Of a stretch of DNA of 5,066 nucleotides, positions 1-5,066 are shown one piece after another. Made by a program: the position numbers and the translations under genes. A model generated the notes under the pieces. The model worked only from the letters and a program-made list of their open reading frames with translations, did no database searches and was not told where the DNA came from. Within the stretch, counting starts at the first letter, position 1. Each line of letters opens with the position of its first letter. This stretch comes from Bacteroidota bacterium (lineage in GTDB: Bacteria > Bacteroidota > Bacteroidia > Chitinophagales > Chitinophagaceae), in NCBI GenBank assembly GCA_023411775.1, contig JAEYOL010000244.1, forward strand, positions 1 to 5,066, in the 5' to 3' direction.

Positions 1-314
1 CTTTCAAACCACACGTCGCGGCGCTGTTTTTCTCGTTTTGCATCACGTTTCCCATTGGATTTTTTATGTCAAAATACGTGGTGTTCAGCGACTCGGTCAT
101 GAAAGGTCGGGTACAGTTGTTCCGGTATTTTATGATCTGCATGTTCAACCTGGCTCTCAACTATATCCTTTTGAAAATTTTAGTGGAGATCGCTTTTGTT
201 TACCCCGTATTTGCGCAAATACTGACAACTTCGATTGTCATACTGTTCAGCTACCTGGCCCAACGCCATTTCTCTTTTAAGGCAGCGCCGGATGAAGACG
301 AACCTATAAACTAA
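1..314 (+). CDS. GtrA-family membrane protein, 5'-truncated by the window edge
   Basis: Reading frame open from the window edge (first full codon at 3) to TAA at 312-314, giving 103 visible residues. The ATG at 66 is internal, because the 21 codons before it continue a convincing GtrA sequence. GtrA-family proteins are small inner-membrane proteins of about 130-140 residues with four helices, linked to moving lipid-linked sugars (such as undecaprenyl-phosphate glucose) or to glycosylation of the cell surface. About 30 residues, holding the first helix, are missing. Three hydrophobic segments are seen: residues about 4-22, 38-62 and 67-90. The motifs GFFMSKYVVF after the first visible helix and FSYLAQRHFSF at the end of the last match the family's repeated F-(L/x)-x-(R/K)-x-(W/Y/F)-V/S-F ends. 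The tail is short and acidic (DEDEP). The substrate cannot be told from this fragment. Its partner glycosyltransferase, if any, would lie to the left of the window. Confidence 0.85.
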   Translation, partial: FKPHVAALFFSFCITFPIGFFMSKYVVFSDSVMKGRVQLFRYFMICMFNLALNYILLKILVEIAFVYPVFAQILTTSIVILFSYLAQRHFSFKAAPDEDEPIN

Positions 315-1734
315 AATCAATCGCTTCAATCCTTACAGATAGATGACCGCTACAATTGCTGCGGATCACCAGCGAATGGTTGAGTGGGTAAATACCGATA
401 AGGTCGATCTCATCAATCAGGCCGGCACTGCTTATCCCGGGAATCCACTCCTGGTTGAGTTGCTCATTGATACGGACCTTTGCGGTATCGATATATTCAT
501 TCAGATCAAACCGGGTATTGCGGCTGATCTCGTTTATGATACGACGACTGAATAGCCATTCAGATGTTTTAAGCAAAGCGTCTTTGGATTTTATATCGAA
601 GTCAATATCCTTTATCTCCAGGATCCGTGTTTCCTTTGTATAAACCGGCTTTCCGGTCAGGTAAAACACGCCATTGTCTGTCCCTGAAAAGTTCACTTTT
701 ATTATTAGCTTCTCATTACCTGTGCCATATAACTGGCAATCCTTTATAATAAATTTCTTTTTAACCGGGCCTTTGTTAAAATCGAATTCCTTATTCGCCA
801 CATGCCTGTTGACGATATTGCTGAGTGAATCATAATTGAGTAAAGCATCGAGAAAAATTGAAAACCCCTCGCGGCGACTGATGTTTCCAATTGCCGGTAT
901 AGCCGATGATTGTACGGCTGGTTTTTCAAAACCGATCACCGGTCTTGCAGATAAGCCCAGGTAAACATATAAGGAATCATCTTTTGCATACAGGTTGTTT
1001 ATTTTAATTCGTTGCGGATTCACCTGCAACCATCCCATATCGTATATATTATAAGGTTGACTCAGGTAATTCCAAAGCTGCTGGAACCGCGGCTTGAGGT
1101 CGATATTGCCATAATTTTTCTCGAGTTCCGCTTTGGCAAAATCCAGCTCGGTTTTTAACCCATTCAGTACCTGTGCGGTTATATCCTGGCCCCAGAAACA
1201 TACCTCGCATTTGTCGAGCGCCTGCGGTTCATTTCTTTTAATGGTCATTTTTACTTTGTAATCAGGGAGGATGGCGAGCGAATTGCTAAATGAAACATTT
1301 ACCCTTCGCTCCGGCTCGTCATATCCGCAACGACAGGGTGCAGTCCAGGGCGTGACTGCGGCGCCAGCGACACAAACCCGGGTTGAACCAATGATCCTGT
1401 AATATCCGGTAAATCCGAGGTCAAGCGACAATCCCGACGCACTCATCTGCAAGGGACTTCTGCGGAAACTGTATTTGTACCTGGTTTCACAACCATTTTG
1501 TACCCATCCATCGGGGTAGCCCGGAGAAGTAAACAAAGTATCCACCTGGCTCTCTGCCATGGTGTACACCGGCTTTAGATTGATCTGTATCGGGATATTT
1601 ATTTCTGAGTCGGGGAGGGAGTCCAGTTTGAATGGGGTATCTGCGAGAACGGGTCGCTCGGGGTTGATCCGGTGAGAACATGATACCATTAACAATAGCC
1701 CGAGAAAGCATAGAATATTGCCACCCTTTTTCAT
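304..1734 (-). CDS. DUF4403 family lipoprotein
   Basis: Predicted 476-residue lipoprotein of the DUF4403 family; its molecular function is not established. The N-terminus has a lysine-containing start (MKKGG), a hydrophobic core (residues 7-17) and a lipobox-like LMVSC, placing the lipidated cysteine at C19. There is no aspartate at +2, so transport to the outer membrane is plausible. The rest is soluble and beta-rich. Family-like features are the GC pair at 81-82, the PCRCG stretch at 133-137, the DDSLYVYLGLSARPVI block at about 252-267, and the C-terminal GHLSVRI. I recall this family being linked to TULIP-type lipid-binding folds, but I cannot verify that here. The mature protein has eight cysteines besides C19 (82, 121, 134, 136, 176, 179, 333, 461), more than is usual for a periplasm-facing protein. 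The start at 1732-1734 is chosen because the signal peptide begins there; no Shine-Dalgarno is visible before it. It lies 68 bp downstream of the DUF456 gene on the same strand, and its 3' end overlaps the GtrA gene by 11 bp. Confidence 0.85.
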   Translation of the reverse strand: MKKGGNILCFLGLLLMVSCSHRINPERPVLADTPFKLDSLPDSEINIPIQINLKPVYTMAESQVDTLFTSPGYPDGWVQNGCETRYKYSFRRSPLQMSASGLSLDLGFTGYYRIIGSTRVCVAGAAVTPWTAPCRCGYDEPERRVNVSFSNSLAILPDYKVKMTIKRNEPQALDKCEVCFWGQDITAQVLNGLKTELDFAKAELEKNYGNIDLKPRFQQLWNYLSQPYNIYDMGWLQVNPQRIKINNLYAKDDSLYVYLGLSARPVIGFEKPAVQSSAIPAIGNISRREGFSIFLDALLNYDSLSNIVNRHVANKEFDFNKGPVKKKFIIKDCQLYGTGNEKLIIKVNFSGTDNGVFYLTGKPVYTKETRILEIKDIDFDIKSKDALLKTSEWLFSRRIINEISRNTRFDLNEYIDTAKVRINEQLNQEWIPGISSAGLIDEIDLIGIYPLNHSLVIRSNCSGHLSVRIEAIDFSL

Positions 1735-1802
1735 AGATATTAGTTGATAGGGTAAAAATAAGTAAAGAATTTTGATGCCCCTATACCTGCCAGAATGCCT
1801 GT

Positions 1803-2273
1803 TTATATGCTCGCAATCACATAGTAAAGCATCATAAAACAGATTACCAGTTTCAGGAACGATCCCAGTAGAAAGCCAACAAACGAACCGAGGGCGGCTT
1901 TAAATGATTTCCGGGAGTCCTGTCCGGCAATCATTTCCCCGACGAAGGCGCCGATAAAAGGACCCAGGATCACACCCCAGGGCCCCATCCAGAAAGCTAG
2001 TAAAAAACCTATCGTACAACCCCAGACGCCGTATTTAGTACCGCCGAATTTTTTGGTACCCCAGATTGGGATCAGGTAGTCCAGGATCAGGGAAACGACC
2101 ACGATCCCGGCCCAGATCCAGAGAAACTTCGCCGTAAAAGGCTCTGGTTCCCGGAATTGCTGGATCAGCAGGCCAACATAGGCTATGGGCGGCCCGGGCA
2201 GCAGGGGTAAAATGCTCCCAAGGATTGCCACAATTATTAATATAATACCAAATGTGATCCAGAGCCACTCCAT
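1803..2273 (-). CDS. DUF456 family small membrane protein
   Basis: Complete 156-residue integral membrane protein of the DUF456 family, whose function is unknown. Hydrophobic segments are at about residues 3-25, 28-37 (after a PLLPGPP turn), 48-70, 82-116 and 128-155. Family hallmarks are the DYLIPIWGTKKFGGTKYG block (65-82) and the glycine-rich GPWGVILGPFIGAFVGEMIAG (97-117), whose small residues at regular spacing suggest tight helix packing. A short polar loop (GQDSRKSFK, 117-125) separates this from the last helix. Length is normal for the family. The ATG at 2271-2273 gives a natural N-terminus (MEWLW); no Shine-Dalgarno precedes it, as is common in Bacteroidota. It is the first gene leftward from the region shared with dnaK, and the DUF4403 lipoprotein gene follows after 68 bp with no terminator seen between, so the two may share a transcript. 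A shared envelope role would be a guess. Confidence 0.88.
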   Translation of the reverse strand: MEWLWITFGIILIIVAILGSILPLLPGPPIAYVGLLIQQFREPEPFTAKFLWIWAGIVVVSLILDYLIPIWGTKKFGGTKYGVWGCTIGFLLAFWMGPWGVILGPFIGAFVGEMIAGQDSRKSFKAALGSFVGFLLGSFLKLVICFMMLYYVIASI

Positions 2274-2428
2274 TTGATGAGATTTTAGGTACCTGAAGAT
2301 AGGATATTGCCTTGTTTTTCAACCAACTTACACTTGCTGAATTTCAGACTGACATTTTTGCACATTTACCCGCCGCGGCACAATGATTGACTACTTGTAA
2401 ACAACTATAAAAAGGATAATTAAATACT
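2274..2428. promoter_or_regulatory. Divergent intergenic region between the DUF456 gene and dnaK
   Basis: These 155 bp must hold the promoter for dnaK (rightward) and probably the one for the DUF456-DUF4403 pair (leftward). I see no CIRCE element (TTAGCACTC-N9-GAGTGCTAA), so HrcA control of this dnaK is not supported. The best rightward match to the Bacteroidota -7 box TAnnTTTG is CATTTTTG at 2353-2360 (7 of 8 if the first base is allowed to differ). A TTG lies at 2334-2336, but only 16 bp away, which is short. An 8-bp GC palindrome (GCCGCGGC) is at 2372-2379; its meaning is unknown. No exact promoter can be fixed by eye. Confidence 0.4.
2411..2416 (+). promoter_or_regulatory. Weak Shine-Dalgarno-like site of dnaK
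   Basis: AAAGGA lies 12 bp before the dnaK ATG at 2429 in an otherwise A/T-only stretch. It is the only purine-rich ribosome-binding candidate seen upstream of a gene start in this window. The spacing is longer than the usual 5-9 bp, so initiation may depend as much on the unstructured A/T-rich leader as on this site. Confidence 0.35.
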
Positions 2429-4339
2429 ATGGGAAAGATAATTGGAATTGACCTGGGAACTACCAACAGTTGCGTTTCGGTGATGGAAGGCAATGAACCG
2501 GTAGTAATCGCCAACGACGAGGGACGCCGTACGACCCCGTCTGTAGTGGCTTTTTTAAAGAACGGCGAACGTAAAGTGGGTGACCCGGCAAAACGCCAGG
2601 CGATCACAAACCCGCATAATACGATCACTTCGGTGAAGCGTTTTATGGGCCGCCGTTTTGATGAAGTGACCGAAGAGATCAGTCACTGGAGTTATAAAGT
2701 AGCAAAAGGTGACAATAATACCGTACGTATTGACATAGATGGTCGCCTGTACACACCGCAGGAGATCTCGGCGATGGTTCTTCAGAAAATGAAGAAAACA
2801 GCTGAGGACTACCTGGGGCAGGAGGTGACAGAAGCGGTGATCACCGTTCCGGCTTATTTTAATGATGCCCAGCGCCAGGCTACCAAGGAAGCGGGTGAAA
2901 TTGCCGGTCTTACCGTTCGTCGTATCGTCAACGAGCCTACTGCGGCCGCGCTGGCCTATGGTCTCGACAAAGGTGGTAAAGACCATAAGATCGCTGTGTT
3001 TGACCTGGGTGGTGGTACATTCGATATTTCCATCCTTGAACTGGGCGATGGTGTGTTTGAAGTAAAGAGCACCAATGGTGACACCCACCTGGGTGGTGAT
3101 GACTTCGACAAAGTGATCATGGACTGGCTGGCTGATGAATTCAAAAAAGATGAAGGCATCGACCTGCGCAAAGACCCAATGGCCTTACAGCGCCTGAAAG
3201 AATCATCTGAGAAAGCAAAAGTAGAATTGTCTTCGTCTTCAGAGACCGAGATCAACCTTCCCTATATCACTGCGGTGGACGGAGTGCCTAAGCACCTCGT
3301 GAAGAAACTCACCCGCGCCAAGTTTGAACAACTGGCCGATAACCTGTTCAGCCGTTGCCTGAGACCATGCGAAGCAGCATTAAAAGACGCGGGAATGAAC
3401 ACCTCGGAAATCGACGAAGTGATCCTGGTGGGAGGTAGTACCCGTATTCCTAAAGTGCAGGAGATCGTAGAGAAGTTCTTTGGTAAAAAACCTAATAAAG
3501 GCGTGAACCCTGATGAAGTTGTGGCTGTAGGTGCCGCCATACAGGGAGCTGTACTGACCGGTGAAGTAAAAGACGTATTACTTCTCGACGTAACACCGCT
3601 CTCACTTGGTATCGAAACCATGGGTAGCGTAATGACGACCCTGATCCCAGCGAATACCACGATCCCAACTAAGAAATCGGAAGTATTCTCAACAGCGAGC
3701 GATAATCAGCCCGGCGTACAGATCCATGTATTACAGGGCGAGCGTTCGATGGCCAAAGACAATAAAAGCCTTGGTATTTTTAACCTCGATGGTATACCAC
3801 CAGCACCAAGGGGTGTGCCCCAGATCGAAGTTACCTTCGATATCGATGCGAACGGAATCCTGCATGTAACAGCGAAGGATAAAGGCACTGGTAAAGAACA
3901 GAAAATTCATATTGAAGCCGGTTCCGGCCTGAGCAAAGAAGAGGTAGAAAAAATGAAGGCGGAAGCAAAAGCAAACGAGGCGACTGATAAAGCTGAACGT
4001 GAAAAGATCGACAAGCTCAATGCAGCCGACAGCCTGATATTCCAGACAGAAAAACAACTGAAAGAATATGGCGATAAGATCCCGGCTGATAAAAAATCAG
4101 CTATCGAGGCCGGTGCTGAAAAGCTTAAAACTGCTCATAAAGCACAGGACATTGCGGGTATCGATGCTGCCACAGCAGAACTGAATACCGCTTGGACTGC
4201 AGCCAGCCAGGATATGTACAACGCAACCCAGCAACAGGCGGGTAGCGAACAGGCTGGACCTGAACAACCGGGTAGTAATGCCGGAGGTTCAAAGGCTGAT
4301 GACAATGTTACGGATGTGCCTTACGAAGAAGTTAAGTAA
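2429..4339 (+). CDS. dnaK: Molecular chaperone DnaK (Hsp70)
   Basis: Full-length cytosolic Hsp70 of 636 residues (E. coli DnaK has 638). It binds exposed hydrophobic peptides in cycles of ATP hydrolysis driven by DnaJ and reset by GrpE. The nucleotide-binding domain spans about 1-380. It carries the three family signatures: IDLGTTNS (7-14), VFDLGGGTFD (190-199) and VILVGGSTRIP (331-341). Key residues are present: K70, E169 in VNEPTAAALAYG, T197 and D199 (matching E. coli K70, E171, T199, D201). The allosteric linker VLLLDVTPLSL is at 383-393, followed by the beta substrate-binding domain, then a helical lid from about 500 to 597. The tail (601-636) is rich in Q, G, S and A, with two [SP]EQ[AP]G units, and ends YEEVK, the conserved C-terminus of bacterial DnaK. 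The start fits the family exactly. No grpE or dnaJ is adjacent, and an intrinsic terminator follows 42 bp after the stop, so it appears to be a single-gene unit. Confidence 0.99.
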   Translation: MGKIIGIDLGTTNSCVSVMEGNEPVVIANDEGRRTTPSVVAFLKNGERKVGDPAKRQAITNPHNTITSVKRFMGRRFDEVTEEISHWSYKVAKGDNNTVRIDIDGRLYTPQEISAMVLQKMKKTAEDYLGQEVTEAVITVPAYFNDAQRQATKEAGEIAGLTVRRIVNEPTAAALAYGLDKGGKDHKIAVFDLGGGTFDISILELGDGVFEVKSTNGDTHLGGDDFDKVIMDWLADEFKKDEGIDLRKDPMALQRLKESSEKAKVELSSSSETEINLPYITAVDGVPKHLVKKLTRAKFEQLADNLFSRCLRPCEAALKDAGMNTSEIDEVILVGGSTRIPKVQEIVEKFFGKKPNKGVNPDEVVAVGAAIQGAVLTGEVKDVLLLDVTPLSLGIETMGSVMTTLIPANTTIPTKKSEVFSTASDNQPGVQIHVLQGERSMAKDNKSLGIFNLDGIPPAPRGVPQIEVTFDIDANGILHVTAKDKGTGKEQKIHIEAGSGLSKEEVEKMKAEAKANEATDKAEREKIDKLNAADSLIFQTEKQLKEYGDKIPADKKSAIEAGAEKLKTAHKAQDIAGIDAATAELNTAWTAASQDMYNATQQQAGSEQAGPEQPGSNAGGSKADDNVTDVPYEEVK

Positions 4340-4381
4340 TCTGAGCCGCGTTTTTTGAATTGATAATATTTGATAGATAGG

Positions 4382-4411
4382 AAAGCCCTTGCAGTGATGT
4401 GAGGGCTTTTT
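4382..4411 (+). terminator. Intrinsic terminator of dnaK
   Basis: Perfect 8-bp stem AAAGCCCT (4382-4389) with AGGGCTTT (4402-4409) around a 12-base loop, running into TTTTT (4407-4411). It sits 42 bp past the dnaK stop. The left side has only a short A run, so it should work mainly rightward. It separates dnaK from the toxin-antitoxin patch, which therefore needs its own promoter. Confidence 0.85.
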
Positions 4412-4443
4412 AAGCAATGAAATAAAAATTGTAATTTTATCCT

Positions 4444-4542
4444 ATGACAACCATTTACCGTCTTCATATCAGCGAACAGTAGGTGGAGTTGCTCGATTCC
4501 TTCAAAACTGCGTACTGGAAAAATATATCACTAACTTTATAA
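4444..4542 (+). pseudogene. Relic of a small antitoxin-like gene with an in-frame TAG
   Basis: From ATG at 4444 the frame reads MTTIYRLHISEQ, then TAG at 4480-4482, then continues without another stop as VELLDSFKTAYWKNISLTL to TAA at 4540-4542. The two halves together resemble the start of small (about 60-75 residue) Bacteroidota and cyanobacterial proteins that begin MTTIYRLN..., followed by an F/LLDSLK-like stretch and a basic lysine patch. As I recall, those proteins are annotated as antitoxin-like or hypothetical; the match is from memory, not a search. One C-to-T change (CAG to TAG) would explain the stop, giving ...ISEQQVELLDSFK. The C-terminal half of the family is also missing, since the frame ends 1 bp before the next gene's ATG. 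Either a decayed gene or a chance frame is possible; the coherent residue pattern on both sides of the TAG favours decay. Confidence 0.5.
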
Positions 4543-4543
4543 T

Positions 4544-4771
4544 ATGAAAGAGTTTTCTTCCTACATTTCAATTGACCCCGAGATCAGGTTTGGAAAGCCT
4601 TGCATCAAAGGCACAAGGATAGCTGTTTCAGATATTTTGCAGTGGTTAGCCTCTGGAATGACATACGCACGGATACTGGAAGATTATCCTTCGCTGAAAG
4701 AAGAGCATATCCTGGCAACGCTTGCGTTTGCAGCCAACCGGGAGTCTATGATTAAAATTATTGCCGCCTAA
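4544..4771 (+). CDS. DUF433 domain protein, predicted VapB-like antitoxin
   Basis: Complete 75-residue protein consisting of one DUF433 domain. The family signature is clear: ID-PEIRFGKPCIKGTRIAV (residues 10-28, with the conserved G17-K18-P19 and G23-T24-R25), then a helix-turn-helix-like part DILQWLASGMTYARILEDYPSL (30-51) and a final helix with HILATLAFAANRE (55-67). DUF433 proteins are small DNA-binding-type proteins repeatedly found next to DUF5615 PIN-like proteins. They are inferred to be antitoxins that neutralise the nuclease and repress their own promoter. The stop is 2 bp before the next ATG, so translation is probably coupled. The ATG at 4544 has no Shine-Dalgarno; TAACTTTA (4532-4539), close to the Bacteroidota -7 box, ends 4 bp before it. 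Family assignment is firm; the antitoxin role is inferred from family and neighbour. Confidence 0.88.
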   Translation: MKEFSSYISIDPEIRFGKPCIKGTRIAVSDILQWLASGMTYARILEDYPSLKEEHILATLAFAANRESMIKIIAA

Positions 4772-4773
4772 GC

Positions 4774-5066
4774 ATGAAACTATTGCTGGATGCCAATATA
4801 TCCTGGCGGTTGGTTGTCATCCTTAAAATACATTTTGAAGATTGCCTGCATGTTGATAGTAGCGGATTAACAATTCCTGCAAAAGACAATGAGATATGGG
4901 CGTATGCTTCCAGGAATAATTTTATTATCGTCACCAACGACGATGATTTTCTAAATCTTGCCAATGTAAAAGGCTTTCCGCCAAAGGTTGTTTTGTTAAG
5001 AACAGGAAATCAAAGCAGCAGTTTCATCGGGGAATTATTGCTACGTCATAAAGAGGAAATAGCCGC
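4774..5066 (+). CDS. DUF5615 PIN-like nuclease, predicted toxin, 3'-truncated by the window edge
   Basis: The frame is open from ATG at 4774 to the window end (97 full codons plus 2 bases). Family members are about 110-120 residues, so roughly 15-20 are missing. It matches the DUF5615 (Mut7-C-like, PIN-like) family: LLLDANIS at 3-10 with acidic D6; KDNEIWAYA at 37-45 with E40; IIVTNDDDF at 51-59 with D56 and D58; and PPKVVLLRTGN at 69-79, the usual ending strand and RTGN turn. These acidic residues are placed as in the metal-binding site of PIN ribonucleases, so all expected catalytic positions in the visible part are intact. It is predicted to be the RNase toxin partner of the DUF433 protein directly upstream (2-bp gap). 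The target RNA is unknown. The call rests on motif order and gene pairing. Confidence 0.85.
   Translation, partial: MKLLLDANISWRLVVILKIHFEDCLHVDSSGLTIPAKDNEIWAYASRNNFIIVTNDDDFLNLANVKGFPPKVVLLRTGNQSSSFIGELLLRHKEEIA

Noticed and set aside
38..280. 80-codon frame on the plus strand overlapping the GtrA gene
   Set aside because: It lies in another frame of the clear GtrA coding sequence and its translation has no membrane or family pattern.
66..314. ATG at 66 as the start of an 82-residue protein
   Set aside because: The same frame continues upstream to the window edge with a typical GtrA transmembrane helix, so this ATG is an internal methionine.
2035..2322. 95-codon minus-strand frame overlapping the start of the DUF456 gene
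   Set aside because: Out-of-frame shadow with no family features, whereas the DUF456 frame has full-length family similarity.
2372..2379. GCCGCGGC palindrome in the dnaK upstream region as an operator
   Set aside because: Only 8 bp, no second copy nearby and no match to a known heat-shock operator such as CIRCE.
2555..3088. 177-codon open frame on the minus strand inside dnaK
   Set aside because: Long antisense frames are common opposite dnaK because of its codon bias. The translation shows no family pattern, and the plus-strand DnaK is unambiguous.
3262..3660. 132-codon open frame on the minus strand inside dnaK
   Set aside because: Serine/threonine-rich shadow translation of the dnaK reading frame with no recognisable domain.
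4758..4964. 68-codon minus-strand frame opposite the DUF5615 gene
   Set aside because: The plus strand here encodes a clear PIN-like protein with ordered acidic motifs; the antisense frame has none.

Overview
The window looks like ordinary chromosome from a member of the Bacteroidota, most likely a Chitinophagaceae-type organism. This rests on the DnaK sequence ending in ...YEEVK, the DUF4403 lipoprotein and DUF456 membrane protein typical of this phylum, weak or absent Shine-Dalgarno sequences, and moderate base composition. The taxonomic call is inference from protein flavour, not from a marker search.

Layout, left to right. (1) Positions 1-314, plus strand: the 3' part of a GtrA-family membrane protein gene, cut by the window edge. 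(2) Positions 304-1734, minus strand: a DUF4403 lipoprotein gene whose last codons overlap the end of the GtrA gene by 11 bp, tail to tail. (3) Positions 1803-2273, minus strand: a DUF456 small membrane protein gene, 68 bp upstream of the DUF4403 gene and probably transcribed with it. (4) Positions 2274-2428: a divergent promoter region with no CIRCE element. (5) Positions 2429-4339, plus strand: a complete dnaK (Hsp70), apparently alone, with no grpE or dnaJ beside it, closed by a clear intrinsic terminator at 4382-4411. (6) Positions 4444-4542: a short reading frame interrupted by one TAG, read here as the relic of a small antitoxin-like gene. (7) Positions 4544-5066, plus strand: a DUF433 antitoxin-type gene followed after 2 bp by a DUF5615 PIN-like nuclease gene that runs off the right edge. 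Together they form a VapBC-like toxin-antitoxin module.

The left half is cell-envelope housekeeping (two membrane proteins and a lipoprotein). The middle is the central cytosolic chaperone. The right end is a small accessory patch that begins just after the dnaK terminator. I see no RNA genes, CRISPR array, insertion sequence or large repeat. Nothing here amounts to a clearly new system. The most noteworthy part is the right-hand patch, where a broken small gene lies directly against an intact toxin-antitoxin pair.
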